Notes under the pieces: model-generated
The model's input: the letters and a program-made list of their open reading frames with translations, nothing else
Told to the model about the DNA's origin: nothing
Database searches by the model: none
Translations under genes and position numbers: made by a program
Assembly (NCBI RefSeq): GCF_000943545.1
Contig: NZ_JTHP01000056.1
Coordinates: 1-43,693, forward strand
DNA length: 43,693 bases
From: Paenibacillus terrae
GTDB taxonomy: Bacteria; Bacillota; Bacilli; Paenibacillales; Paenibacillaceae
Direction: 5' to 3'
Part shown: positions 1-9,367 of the stretch, one piece after another
Layout of the letters: each line of letters begins with the position of its first letter
Position numbering within the stretch: position 1 is the stretch's first letter

Positions 1-850
1 TACCCAATGATGTGATTTCAGCCAAAAAGGATGCGCCGGCGCGATTAACGATTAAAGAGGTACAAGCCAGCACCTCCGGCATATTGTGAATATAGGGAAG
101 CACATGCAGATGATTGGGCAATGATCCGATCTGATTCCGTATGCTGTCCAATGTCTGCTCATAGTAAGATTCACCAGTCACATATACAAAATGGACGTCT
201 TTCAGTTGGGAAAGTTGCGGAGCCATTGCAATCATGGCATCATTAATGGCCTTTGCTCCCCTGCTGCCACCGACCACAAGCACGACCGAGCTGTTCATTG
301 GAACCCCGATGGTAGCAAAGCCCCGGTCCCGGTTAGCCTGACGAACTGTTGTAGCGCGTGGATTCCCGGTGTACAGTACATTTTTGGCTTTGGGGAAAGC
401 TCCTTCCGAGCCCTCAAAGCTGACGGCCACCGTATCCACGTAACGGCTCAGAAACGCATTGGTCAATCCCGGGATTGCATTTTGCTCATGAATAATACTG
501 GGTATCCCCAACTTGGAAGCAGCATAGACGACAGGGCCGCATACATAACCCCCGGTGCCAATGACGATATCTGGCTTGAATTTTTTCAATAATGCTTTGG
601 ATCTGCGAACCCCTTTGAAGAAACGCATGATCGTTTTTATATTTTCCACAGACAAGCTGCGACGAAATCCTGTAATATCAATAGCCTCAAACGGAATTTT
701 TTCCTGAGGAACCAGTTTGCTTTCCAGTCCCCGCTGACCGCCAATGTATAAAAATTCAGCGTCCGGATCAATCTCTTCGCACTGTCTGGCTACGGCCAAC
801 GCCGGATAAATGTGCCCTCCGGTACCGCCGCCGCTCAACACGACGCGCAT
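1..850 (-). CDS. murG: UDP-GlcNAc:lipid I N-acetylglucosaminyltransferase MurG (3' end outside window)
   Basis: MurG adds GlcNAc to lipid I on the inner membrane face, giving lipid II. The frame starts at the ATG at 850, six bases after the spoVE stop, and opens MRVVLSGGGTGGHIYPALA, the GT28 glycine-rich loop. Later come GTGGYVCGPVVYAA and IIHEQNAIPG, both typical of MurG, and VLVVGGSRGA at the start of the UDP-sugar-binding C-terminal half. About 283 codons are visible of the roughly 360 usual for the family. The last visible part, NRAGASFLAEITSLG, is the C-terminal UDP-GlcNAc-binding region. It is the most distal gene of the minus-strand dcw operon seen here. The truncation is only the window edge; no frameshift is seen. 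Confidence 0.97.
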   Translation of the reverse strand, partial: MRVVLSGGGTGGHIYPALAVARQCEEIDPDAEFLYIGGQRGLESKLVPQEKIPFEAIDITGFRRSLSVENIKTIMRFFKGVRRSKALLKKFKPDIVIGTGGYVCGPVVYAASKLGIPSIIHEQNAIPGLTNAFLSRYVDTVAVSFEGSEGAFPKAKNVLYTGNPRATTVRQANRDRGFATIGVPMNSSVVLVVGGSRGAKAINDAMIAMAPQLSQLKDVHFVYVTGESYYEQTLDSIRNQIGSLPNHLHVLPYIHNMPEVLACTSLIVNRAGASFLAEITSLG

Positions 851-856
851 AAACGT

Positions 857-1954
857 TCACCTCGCATAACGTGATAAATTTAGTAAAATGCCCAGCGCTG
901 TCAGCATCAACGTCAGAGAAGAGCCTCCGTAGCTGATTAAGGGCAGTGTTATTCCTGTCACCGGCATTAAGCCGATTACGACACCTATGTTAATGACCAC
1001 CTGTACGGCAACCATTCCCACAATGCCTACAGCAAGTAAACTGCCGTAAGTATCCGGGATGGTAATAGCGATGCGCATTCCTCTCCACACGAGAACCAGA
1101 AAGAGCGCCAGCACCGTCATTCCACCGATAAAGCCAAGCTCCTCCGCCAAAATCGAAAAAATAAAGTCCGTCTGCGGCTCGGGAACATAGCTGTATTTCT
1201 GGCGGCTCATGCCAAACCCCAAGCCTGCCAGCCCACCAGGTCCAATGGCATACAGCGATTGAATAATTTGATAGCCTGCGCCAAGCGGATCGGACCATGG
1301 GTCCAAAAACGCAGTGATCCGCTGGAGCCGATAAGGGGCTGCCGCAATCAGGGCCGCAAATCCCGCCGCTCCCGTTAATGCCAGCAAGCCCAGATGCTTC
1401 ATGCGTGCGCCTGCCGTAAATACGATTAGCATGGACGCCCCCATCATCACCGTGCCTGTACCCAAATCGGGCTGGAGCATAATCAGGCCAAAGGCCAGTC
1501 CCATGAGTCCAAGCGGGGGCAACAGGCCGCGAGTAAAGGAATTAATATCATAATCCGGGCGGCTGAGCCAGCGGGCGAGAAAAAGTATCATGCCCAGCTT
1601 CATAAACTCGGATGGCTGAATGCCAAAAGAGCTGATACCGAGCCAGCTTCGTGCCCCGCCTCTTACTACACCAATGCCTGGAATGAGTACGGCAACCAGC
1701 AACGCGAGACAAATCAGCAGCACGACCTTGGCATACTTCTGCCAGATCCGATAGTCTGTTCGGGCAGTGAAGTACATGGCCACAAGACCTAACCCGGCGA
1801 ACAGCAACTGCCGCTTTACAAAATAGTAGGAGTCCCCGTACTCGTGAAAAGCGAGGACGGCGCCCGCACTGTATACCATAACCATGCCGATGGCTAACAA
1901 GCTCAAAATACAGACGAAAAGCCATATATCCGGCGCCGGACGAGATTGCTTCAT
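857..1954 (-). CDS. spoVE: SEDS-family peptidoglycan polymerase SpoVE (FtsW/RodA type)
   Basis: This is a 365-residue polytopic SEDS glycosyltransferase that polymerises lipid II. The start MKQSRPAPDIWLF follows a GGGTGG ribosome site. About ten membrane segments are visible. Signature stretches include GGARSWLGISSFGIQPSEFMK, the DLGTG segment after LQPD, and the C-terminal GITLPLISYGGSS. In Bacillus subtilis the SEDS gene between murD and murG is spoVE, needed for spore cortex synthesis, with ftsW elsewhere. The same position supports the name here, although sequence alone cannot separate SpoVE from FtsW. Its likely transpeptidase partner, SpoVD, is encoded in the same operon. Confidence 0.92.
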   Translation of the reverse strand: MKQSRPAPDIWLFVCILSLLAIGMVMVYSAGAVLAFHEYGDSYYFVKRQLLFAGLGLVAMYFTARTDYRIWQKYAKVVLLICLALLVAVLIPGIGVVRGGARSWLGISSFGIQPSEFMKLGMILFLARWLSRPDYDINSFTRGLLPPLGLMGLAFGLIMLQPDLGTGTVMMGASMLIVFTAGARMKHLGLLALTGAAGFAALIAAAPYRLQRITAFLDPWSDPLGAGYQIIQSLYAIGPGGLAGLGFGMSRQKYSYVPEPQTDFIFSILAEELGFIGGMTVLALFLVLVWRGMRIAITIPDTYGSLLAVGIVGMVAVQVVINIGVVIGLMPVTGITLPLISYGGSSLTLMLTALGILLNLSRYAR

Positions 1955-2003
1955 CAGGAGGCCACCCCTTGCATAAAAGTAGGGGCTTATCCAACCCCCC
2001 TAC

Positions 2004-3425
2004 TTACAATTTATGCGCCGCCTCTTTAAAAATACGTCCACGCTCTTCATAGGACCGGAACATATCCCAGCTTGCACACGCGGGTGAGAGCAATACAACA
2101 TCTCCCAGCTCAGCAAGTTTAGCTGCCTTGTTCACAGCCTCCACGAGCGTAGCGGCGGCGTCCTCCCCATTATCGACGACCTCCACACGCTCTATTCCGG
2201 CCTGGCGTGCCCGGTCTGCAAGCTTATGCCGAGTCTCGCCCAGCAGCACAACAGCCTTTACGCCCTCCTGCAAGGACGGTACGAGCTCGGCATAATCCGA
2301 ACCACGATCCAGTCCTCCAGCTATTAGTACAATAGGTTGTTTGAAGGAAGACAACGCCATCATCGTCGCTTTGGAATTGGTGGCTTTGGAATTGTTGTAA
2401 TAAGCCGCTCCGGCATGTTCTCCAACATATTCGAGCCGATGTTCCACTCCACGAAAAGCGCTTAGCGGTTCAGCCAATCCAGACGGTTCCGCTCCTGCGG
2501 CAATAGCAATTGCGCAAGCGGCGAGGGCATTTTCCACATTAAAGCGGCCCGGAAGGCCAATTTCGGCCACGCCTATAATTGGATGCACCACACCACTGGC
2601 ATCGCGATATACGATGCTGCGTTCAATGTCATCCGTCAAATCCGGTATGTATGGCGGGTCAGCGAACAACCCTTCCTGCAAACGTTCTGTCATCGAGAAC
2701 GGAAGCAGTTTCGCTTTGATATAGGGCACAAGCTCCCGGCAAACAGGATCATCCCAGTTCAATACCGCAGTATCAGCCGCCGTTTGATTGGCGAACAGAC
2801 GTGCCTTGGACGCAACATAGTCCTTCATGTCACCATGATAGTCCAGATGGGTTTCAGCCACGTTCAGCAAGCAGGCTACAGCAGGTTTGAAATCCTTTGT
2901 TCCTTTTAACTGAAAACTGCTCAGCTCCACCACCATCCACTCGTCCGACCTGGCATCCACAGCGGCCTCACATAATGGAGTGCCGATATTACCAGCCACG
3001 ATCGGCTTCATGCCGGATGCCTCTAACAGCTTACCTACCCAAGTGGTTGTGGTCGTTTTCCCATTCGAGCCAGTAATCCCGATCATCGGCGCTTTGCATA
3101 GATGATAGGCGACCTCGACCTCGGTCACGACCTCAATGCCCAGTTCGACAGCTTTCTGCACTGGCGGGGCCGTATAAGGAATACCCGGATTTTTGACAAC
3201 CAGCTTCACTCCCGGATGAATTAGCCCTTCCGGGTGACTGCCGCATAAAACGGAAATTCCCAAAGCCTCTAATTCAGAAGCTTCGGGACATTGTTCCCTG
3301 TCTTTTTTATCATTGACTGTCAGCTTGGCCCCGGCCTGATGCAGTACCTTGGCGACTTGCACGCCACTTTTGGCCAGGCCTATAATGACGACCTCTTGAT
3401 CTCGGTATGTGTCTGGATGGTTCAT
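2004..3425 (-). CDS. murD: UDP-N-acetylmuramoyl-L-alanine--D-glutamate ligase MurD
   Basis: MurD is a cytoplasmic Mur ligase that adds D-glutamate to UDP-MurNAc-L-Ala with ATP. The protein has 473 residues, normal being about 450. The N-terminal Rossmann-like domain contains VVIIGLAKSG. The ATP loop GSNGKTT is at about residues 119-125, followed by the central-domain markers VVELSSFQL and NVAETHLDYHG. The C-terminal domain contains EHRLEYVGEHAGAAYYNNSKATN and LLSPACASWDMF, which are MurD signatures. It starts five bases after mraY and has an AAGGGG ribosome site, so it is co-transcribed with the other mur genes. Confidence 0.97.
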   Translation of the reverse strand: MNHPDTYRDQEVVIIGLAKSGVQVAKVLHQAGAKLTVNDKKDREQCPEASELEALGISVLCGSHPEGLIHPGVKLVVKNPGIPYTAPPVQKAVELGIEVVTEVEVAYHLCKAPMIGITGSNGKTTTTTWVGKLLEASGMKPIVAGNIGTPLCEAAVDARSDEWMVVELSSFQLKGTKDFKPAVACLLNVAETHLDYHGDMKDYVASKARLFANQTAADTAVLNWDDPVCRELVPYIKAKLLPFSMTERLQEGLFADPPYIPDLTDDIERSIVYRDASGVVHPIIGVAEIGLPGRFNVENALAACAIAIAAGAEPSGLAEPLSAFRGVEHRLEYVGEHAGAAYYNNSKATNSKATMMALSSFKQPIVLIAGGLDRGSDYAELVPSLQEGVKAVVLLGETRHKLADRARQAGIERVEVVDNGEDAAATLVEAVNKAAKLAELGDVVLLSPACASWDMFRSYEERGRIFKEAAHKL

Positions 3426-3429
3426 TTGT

Positions 3430-4398
3430 CTACAACCCCTTGTTGAGATAAAGTCCGAGTCCCGCCAGCAGCAGTCCTACAGCCCAGAATGTAATAACAA
3501 CGCGCCATTCGGACCAGCCGGACAGCTCGAAGTGATGATGAATCGGGCTCATTTTGAAAATGCGTTTGCCACGTGTTTTAAAGGAAGCTACTTGCAAAAC
3601 TACGGACAGCATTTCAATTACAAATACACCACCAATAATAATGAACAAAATTTCGCTTTTGGTGACGATAGCGATGGCACCTATAGCGCCTCCGATTCCC
3701 AGCGAGCCTGTATCGCCCATAAATACCTTGGCGGGATGCGCGTTATATACAAGAAAGCCAAGTACAGCACCAATCATGGCCGCTGAGCAAACCGCAGCCG
3801 GAAGCGAGGTTGCTTGAATCGCTACGATGGCATAAGCACCGAAGGCAATCGCACTGGTACCGGACAGCAGCCCGTCCAGCCCATCTGTGAAGTTGACGGC
3901 GTTGCTAATCGCCAGCATCATAATGACGATGAACGGATAATAGAACCAGCCGCTCCAATCAAACGACCAGGAAGTTCCTGGTATGCCGATGGCAGTGCTG
4001 TGATCATTGCTAATCAGAAGCCAGCACATGATCCCGCTGAACAGCAATTGCCCGAATAGCTTTTGACGGGCAGTCAGTCCGAGCGAACGCTTGAAAACAA
4101 TTTTGATATAGTCGTCCAGGAAGCCGATCAGCCCAAAACCAAGTGTAGCGACCAGCAGGACGTAAAAGTCCGTATTTTTTATCGCCGAAAACTTAAGAAA
4201 GGTCAGCGTAAAAGCCACCAGAATAACGATTCCGCCCATAGTAGGCGTACCCGTCTTTTTGAGATGGCTTTGTGGCCCGTCATCCCGGACCTGCTGGCCG
4301 AATTTCATTCGCCGCAGCAGCGGAATGAGTATTGGAGCGGCAATGACCGCCAGTATAAACGATACGACGATCGTCAGCAGTAATAATTGAATATCCAT
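3430..4398 (-). CDS. mraY: Phospho-N-acetylmuramoyl-pentapeptide transferase MraY
   Basis: MraY is an integral membrane enzyme that transfers phospho-MurNAc-pentapeptide to undecaprenyl phosphate, forming lipid I. The 322-residue protein has about ten membrane segments. Family motifs are present in order: GTPTMGG near residue 50, GFLDDYIK with the paired catalytic aspartates near 95, NAVNFTDGLDGL near 165, VFMGDTGSLG near 225, and the C-terminal SPIHHHFEL. It lies between murF and murD, with 22 bases to murF and a GAGAGGGAG ribosome site. Length and motif order are standard. Confidence 0.97.
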   Translation of the reverse strand: MDIQLLLLTIVVSFILAVIAAPILIPLLRRMKFGQQVRDDGPQSHLKKTGTPTMGGIVILVAFTLTFLKFSAIKNTDFYVLLVATLGFGLIGFLDDYIKIVFKRSLGLTARQKLFGQLLFSGIMCWLLISNDHSTAIGIPGTSWSFDWSGWFYYPFIVIMMLAISNAVNFTDGLDGLLSGTSAIAFGAYAIVAIQATSLPAAVCSAAMIGAVLGFLVYNAHPAKVFMGDTGSLGIGGAIGAIAIVTKSEILFIIIGGVFVIEMLSVVLQVASFKTRGKRIFKMSPIHHHFELSGWSEWRVVITFWAVGLLLAGLGLYLNKGL

Positions 4399-4420
4399 GG
4401 GAGTCTCCCTCTCGTCAACA

Positions 4421-5824
4421 TCATTTCTGTAGCGGACCCTTTTTCAGCGCATCCACAATTTCTTCCAGTCGCATCCCTCGGGATGCCTTTACCAGCACGA
4501 TATCATCGGCACGGAGGTAAGCTTGCAGGTCTTGGATCAGCTTTTGCTTATCTTCATAAGCATGTACGTCATCAGACGGCATGGACGCTTGCGCCCCATG
4601 CGCAATGGACGTGCCCAACACACCGTAGGTGAACAGCACGTCTACGTCATGTTTCGCTGCAAAAAGCCCAACTTCCTCGTGGAATTGCTTTTCCTCGGGA
4701 CCCAGCTCTAGCATATCACCCAGCACGGCGATTTTACGTCCCTTCGTTTCGTAACCGTATAACGTCTGAATTGCAGCTTTCATTGAAGCCGGACTGGCGT
4801 TATAAGCATCGTTCAGCACGGTAAGCCCATTGGTGCAGCTCACGACCTCAATGCGCATGCCTGTCAATTTCAAAGCCGACAGCCCTTGGCGCACATGGTC
4901 TGCATCCACCCCAAAATGACGCGCTACCGCCAGTGCTGCCAAACCGTTCACAACATTGTGCTGCCCAAGCAACGGAAGCCGGAAAGCATCCTTGCCGGAT
5001 TGGGCCGTCGTGAACAAACTGCCTTCTCCATCCGTAGTTATTCCAGTTGGATAATCATCGTTATCCGCAGACATACCGAACGTGAACAGCTTCAAACCGT
5101 CAGGCTTAACCGTTTCGGGCTCCGCGAGCACTTGCGGCAATAGTGGTTCATCTCCATTGTAAATCAGCAAGCCACCGGGTTTGAGACCACTGACGATTTC
5201 CAGCTTTGCACGTGCAATTTCTGCACGGGAACCGAGCTGGAGCAAATGCGATTCGCCAATGTTCGTAATGACCGCTACATCAGGCTGGGCAATATCCGTC
5301 AGCAGGCGGATTTCCCCGCGTCCACTCATTCCCATCTCCAAAATCAGGATGTCCGCATCCTGCGGCATGGACAGCACGGTTAGAGGCAAACCGATGTGGT
5401 TGTTATAATTCCCTTCGGTTTTGTGTACTTTAAAGGTCGTACCCAGCAACGCGTTGACGATGTCTTTTGTCGTCGTTTTGCCATTGCTTCCGGTAATCCC
5501 TACGACAGAGACACCCGTTTCCTGCAAATATGCGGCCGCAAGACACTGGAGGGCCACCAAGGTATCCTCTACTTCAATCGCATTCCCTTCCGGAGGTGCA
5601 CCGTGATCCTTTTGCCATAAAAAAGCAGCTGCGCCTTCTCCGCTCACAATCTGCTGCACATAATCATGTCCGTCAAACCGTTCACCCGTGAGTGGAACGA
5701 ACAGCCCCTGGGACTGCGGCTTGCGTGAATCTGTAAAAACGCCCTCAACCATTCGTTCGGCGTCCGCCTCTATGTGAAGCGTTCCCCCGCTCATGGAGGC
5801 GATTTGACCGATTGTTCTTTTCAT
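4421..5824 (-). CDS. murF: UDP-N-acetylmuramoyl-tripeptide--D-alanyl-D-alanine ligase MurF
   Basis: MurF adds D-Ala-D-Ala to the muramoyl tripeptide, completing the cytoplasmic precursor. I chose the ATG at 5824, giving about 467 residues; its first base overlaps the murE stop (TGATG), so translation is probably coupled. An in-frame GTG one codon earlier is possible. The N-terminal domain carries FTDSRKPQSQGLFVPLTGERFDGHDY, which recalls the substrate-binding domain of MurE and MurF. The ATP loop GSNGKTT is near 112-118, and TEGNYNNHIGLPLTVL is the MurF-specific segment. The C-terminal domain has NDAYNASPASMKAAI and KASRGMRLEEIV. In B. subtilis, as I recall, murF lies outside the dcw cluster next to ddl; here it is inside. 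Confidence 0.96.
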   Translation of the reverse strand: MKRTIGQIASMSGGTLHIEADAERMVEGVFTDSRKPQSQGLFVPLTGERFDGHDYVQQIVSGEGAAAFLWQKDHGAPPEGNAIEVEDTLVALQCLAAAYLQETGVSVVGITGSNGKTTTKDIVNALLGTTFKVHKTEGNYNNHIGLPLTVLSMPQDADILILEMGMSGRGEIRLLTDIAQPDVAVITNIGESHLLQLGSRAEIARAKLEIVSGLKPGGLLIYNGDEPLLPQVLAEPETVKPDGLKLFTFGMSADNDDYPTGITTDGEGSLFTTAQSGKDAFRLPLLGQHNVVNGLAALAVARHFGVDADHVRQGLSALKLTGMRIEVVSCTNGLTVLNDAYNASPASMKAAIQTLYGYETKGRKIAVLGDMLELGPEEKQFHEEVGLFAAKHDVDVLFTYGVLGTSIAHGAQASMPSDDVHAYEDKQKLIQDLQAYLRADDIVLVKASRGMRLEEIVDALKKGPLQK

Positions 5825-7311
5825 CACTTGGATAAACCCCTTATCGCTTCTTTGGCTACGATGCGGTCATCGAATTCATGCACCGTTTTTCCGATCAACT
5901 GGTAGGTCTCATGACCTTTTCCCGCAATCAATACTACATCGTCAGGGCTTGCCATTTCAACAGCTTTATGAATAGCAGCTCTACGATCTGTAATTAGCTC
6001 GTAACGTTCTGCGGGTATACCTTCATCAATCAGCCCTTGCTCAATGTCTTTCAAAATAGCTTCCGGGTCCTCTGTTCGCGGATTATCCGAGGTAATAAAA
6101 GCATGATCGCTGTATTGAGCAGCAATTTTTCCCATCAAAGGGCGTTTCGTACGATCCCGGTCCCCGCCGCACCCGAATACACACCATACTTTGCCAACTG
6201 CAAACTCCTTAACGGTGCGAAGCACATTTTCCAGTCCATCCGGTGTATGGGCATAGTCCACGATAACCGCAAATGGCTGACCTGCGTCTACAGGCTCTAC
6301 CCGCCCATCTACGCCTGCTATGGACTCCAGACTGTACTTGATATCAGCCAGAGCCACTCCTTCCAGCAAAGCGGCCGTGATGGCTGCCAATGCGTTATAC
6401 ACATTGAACTTGCCCACCATTCGCAGCACAATATCGGTATCTCCTTTAAAAGTAGAGACATGGAAGGATGTTCCCTTGGCACCTACAGCGATATGGGATG
6501 CCTGCACATCCGACTTCTTTTCCACGCCGTATGTAATCACTTGGGCCGCAGTTATGGCCTGAAAATAGGATGAGGCCGGGTCATCCGCATTCAGAACAGC
6601 ATATTTACTGTCCGACGCATCCCGCGAGAAGGTATTCCCCAGTCGGGAAAATAACAGCCCTTTGGCCGCACGGTACTCCTCCATCGTGTTATGGTAGTCC
6701 AGATGATCCTGCGTCAGGTTCGTAAAAATAGCGGTGCGAAAATCAGTTCCTTTCACCCGCCCTTGCTCCAGCGCATGTGAGGATACCTCCATCGCACAAC
6801 ATTGGACACCTTGCTCCGCCATATTACCAAGATAGCGTTGCAGCTCTACAGACTCAGGCGTGGTACCGGACATAGGGTAGGACCGACCACCGTAACGCAT
6901 TTGAATAGTGCCAATCAGTCCAGTGTTCACTCCGGCATCGTTCAAGATTTTCTCAATTAGATAAGTTATGGTTGTTTTGCCATTCGTTCCGGTTACGCCG
7001 ATCATGCGCATGCGGCGGCTCGGTGAATCAAACATATAATCCGCCAAAACCGCCATTGCGTACCTGGCATCCTTGACTATGAGTTGTGGCACAGGTACAT
7101 TCAATTCCCGTTCCACAACCAAAGCTGCCGCCCCGGACGCGACTGCCTGCTGCGCATAATCGTGTCCGTCAACCGTAAAGCCGGGCAGACACAGAAATAA
7201 ATCTCCCTGGTGTACCCGGCGTGAGTCCGCCCCGATTCCTCGGCAGTCCACTGTACCGTCCCCCACAATGCGGGAGGCAGCCAGCAGTGAAGCCAATTGT
7301 TGAAGCTGCAT
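5824..7311 (-). CDS. murE: UDP-MurNAc-tripeptide synthetase MurE (meso-diaminopimelate-adding)
   Basis: MurE adds the third residue of the stem peptide. The 495-residue protein has the N-terminal substrate-binding region (ADSRRVHQGDLFLCLPG), the ATP loop GTNGKTT at about 108-114, and the central motifs EVSSHALEQGR and TNLTQDHLDYH. It also has the C-terminal VDYAHTPDGLENVL and CVFGCGGDRDRTKRP. The specificity motif DNPR at about 409-412 is that of enzymes using meso-diaminopimelate, so the wall is of the DAP-direct type. The start has a GGAGG ribosome site seven bases upstream. It is coupled to murF through a one-base overlap. Confidence 0.97.
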   Translation of the reverse strand: MQLQQLASLLAASRIVGDGTVDCRGIGADSRRVHQGDLFLCLPGFTVDGHDYAQQAVASGAAALVVERELNVPVPQLIVKDARYAMAVLADYMFDSPSRRMRMIGVTGTNGKTTITYLIEKILNDAGVNTGLIGTIQMRYGGRSYPMSGTTPESVELQRYLGNMAEQGVQCCAMEVSSHALEQGRVKGTDFRTAIFTNLTQDHLDYHNTMEEYRAAKGLLFSRLGNTFSRDASDSKYAVLNADDPASSYFQAITAAQVITYGVEKKSDVQASHIAVGAKGTSFHVSTFKGDTDIVLRMVGKFNVYNALAAITAALLEGVALADIKYSLESIAGVDGRVEPVDAGQPFAVIVDYAHTPDGLENVLRTVKEFAVGKVWCVFGCGGDRDRTKRPLMGKIAAQYSDHAFITSDNPRTEDPEAILKDIEQGLIDEGIPAERYELITDRRAAIHKAVEMASPDDVVLIAGKGHETYQLIGKTVHEFDDRIVAKEAIRGLSK

Positions 7312-7367
7312 CTTTCATTCCTCCATTGCTCTCTCGTTAATCATAGTATGGGTATAAAAAGAACCTA

Positions 7368-9284
7368 TCAATCCCCCATATATATACGGATTGTTGATCC
7401 CCGCTCCAGCCGGGAGCCTGGCTTTGGTGCCTGACTGACAACCGTCTTGCCTGACCCGGATTTTACGAGCATAAAGTTCATATTCATATCTTCGTATAAA
7501 TCAGCCACAGTGGCACCTACCAAATCCGGCACCGTATCAATTCGATTTTCCCCGTACTTGTATTCCTTGGCAATCTGATTGGTACGAGGTGGTATTTTCA
7601 GAGCAAGCAGCGAATCCCGCAAAATATTTTGCACGATTGGCGCAGCGACTACCCCGCCGAATTGAATGCCCTTTGGGTTATCCACAGCGGTATAGACGAC
7701 AATTTGCGGATCATCCGCCGGGGCAAAACCGATAAAGGATACAATATGCTCCGAGGATGAATAACGTCCGTTGATCACCTTTTGCGCTGTGCCTGTTTTG
7801 CCTCCCACCCGGTAACCCTCAATAAAAGCGGGACGGCCTGTGCCTTTCGCAACGACGCTCTCCAGCGCTTCCCTCACCTGTCGGGAGGTATCCTCTGAAA
7901 TGACTCTGTGTACCAGTTCAGGCTCTACTTTTTCCAGCACCTTGCCTGTCTCTGGTTGAATCCAGCCTTTTGTAATGTGAGGTTTATACAGATTGCCACC
8001 ATTGATCGCAGCCGACACAGCCGTCACCTGTTGAATCGGAGTGACAGATACCCCCTGACCAAAGGCAGTTGTCGCCAGCTCTACCGGTCCTACCTGGGGT
8101 AACTTAAATAAAATACCATTCCCCTCACCAATCATGTCAATGCCCGTTTTACTGCCGAACCCAAAATTGCGAATATACTTGAACAGCGATTCCTTACCTA
8201 GACGCTGACCCAGTGTCACAAAGCCTGGATTACAGGAGTTTTCCACGACTTGAAGGAAGGTCTGGCTGCCGTGGCCGCCTTTTTTCCAGCAGCGCAGGCG
8301 AGCCCCGCCAACTTCAATGTATCCCGGATCGAAAAAGTGATCGTTTTTGAGATTGACCTTCTTTTCTTCCAATGCAGCGGCCAAAGTAATAATTTTAAAA
8401 GTAGAGCCTGGTTCATATGTCATCCAAATCGGCAGATTTCGATTGTAAATTTCAGGTGCATATTGTTTGTATAGCGCAGGCTCATAGCCTGGTCGCCCGG
8501 CCATGCCTAATATTTCCCCATTCTTGGGGTTCATTGCGATGGCCAACGCGGAATTAGCCTGGAATTTGACCATAGCCTGGTCAAGCTCCCGTTCCATGAT
8601 AGACTGTACAGACTTATCAATGGTCAGTTGCAAGTTCAGGCCATCCTTTGGTTCAACGTACTTCTCAGAAGAACCGGGCATTAGGCGACCGCCTGCATCG
8701 GATAGATACGCAATGCTTCCGTCAATACCGCGAAGCTTGCTGTTATTCTTTTTCTCTACCCCCGTCAACCCCTGATTATCAATTCCCGTAAACCCGAGAA
8801 TATGAGCTGCCAAATCGCCATAAGGATAATAACGTTTGTTGTCTTCAGCAACAACGATACCCGGCAGCTTCAAATCACGAATTTGCTGCGCTTTCTCCAT
8901 CGTAATTTTTCGTCCGCCGGGCTGAAGTTTTTGGCTTGCTGTTCGTTTGGTAATCAGCTTGAGCACTTTATCCTCGCTCATGTCAAGCAAGGGCGCCAGC
9001 CTGCGCGCCGTTTCTTCCGGCTCCTTGATCTGCACCGGTATCGCCATGACTGTCGGCGAAGTGACATTATAGGTCAGCGCCGTACCTTGCCGATCCAAAA
9101 TTTCGCCGCGTTTGGCGGCAAAAGGTATATTCCGGCGCCACAATTCCTCGGCCTTGGCCGAGAGTTCGACCCCTTTACCCAATTGAACATAGGCGAGCCG
9201 GACCGACAAGGCTGCAAACAGTACAAACAATCCCAGCAGCCCCCATACCAGCCTGCGCCGCATGGTCACGTTAGATTTCTTCAA
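7368..9284 (-). CDS. spoVD: Sporulation-specific penicillin-binding protein SpoVD (class B PBP with PASTA)
   Basis: SpoVD is a class B transpeptidase that crosslinks spore cortex peptidoglycan and works with SpoVE. I place the start at the TTG at 9284, just after AGGGGAG. This gives an N-terminus (KKSNVTMRRRLVWGLLGL) that lines up with my memory of B. subtilis SpoVD; an in-frame TTG at 9308 would add eight residues. One N-terminal membrane segment (about 12-32) is followed by the dimerisation domain. The transpeptidase motifs are STFK with Ser near 294, SCN near 350-352 and KTGTA near 496. One PASTA domain (about 580-638, VPDLVGATVADLYEDM) ends the protein. Length is about 638 residues, as expected. 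No gene lies between it and pbpB. Confidence 0.93.
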   Translation of the reverse strand: MKKSNVTMRRRLVWGLLGLFVLFAALSVRLAYVQLGKGVELSAKAEELWRRNIPFAAKRGEILDRQGTALTYNVTSPTVMAIPVQIKEPEETARRLAPLLDMSEDKVLKLITKRTASQKLQPGGRKITMEKAQQIRDLKLPGIVVAEDNKRYYPYGDLAAHILGFTGIDNQGLTGVEKKNNSKLRGIDGSIAYLSDAGGRLMPGSSEKYVEPKDGLNLQLTIDKSVQSIMERELDQAMVKFQANSALAIAMNPKNGEILGMAGRPGYEPALYKQYAPEIYNRNLPIWMTYEPGSTFKIITLAAALEEKKVNLKNDHFFDPGYIEVGGARLRCWKKGGHGSQTFLQVVENSCNPGFVTLGQRLGKESLFKYIRNFGFGSKTGIDMIGEGNGILFKLPQVGPVELATTAFGQGVSVTPIQQVTAVSAAINGGNLYKPHITKGWIQPETGKVLEKVEPELVHRVISEDTSRQVREALESVVAKGTGRPAFIEGYRVGGKTGTAQKVINGRYSSSEHIVSFIGFAPADDPQIVVYTAVDNPKGIQFGGVVAAPIVQNILRDSLLALKIPPRTNQIAKEYKYGENRIDTVPDLVGATVADLYEDMNMNFMLVKSGSGKTVVSQAPKPGSRLERGSTIRIYMGD

Positions 9285-9367
9285 ACGCGCTCCCCTCCGT
9301 TCCTCCAAATACTCATGACATGTCTTACCTCATGAATATTCAAAAAAACGGACGTTAGAACAAGCTA

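Noticed and set aside
7678..7686. Perfect DnaA-box match TTATCCACA inside spoVD, with another at 39743-39751 in the protease
   Set aside because: They are single, far apart and in coding sequence. No cluster, AT-rich unwinding region or dnaA/dnaN neighbours indicate an origin.
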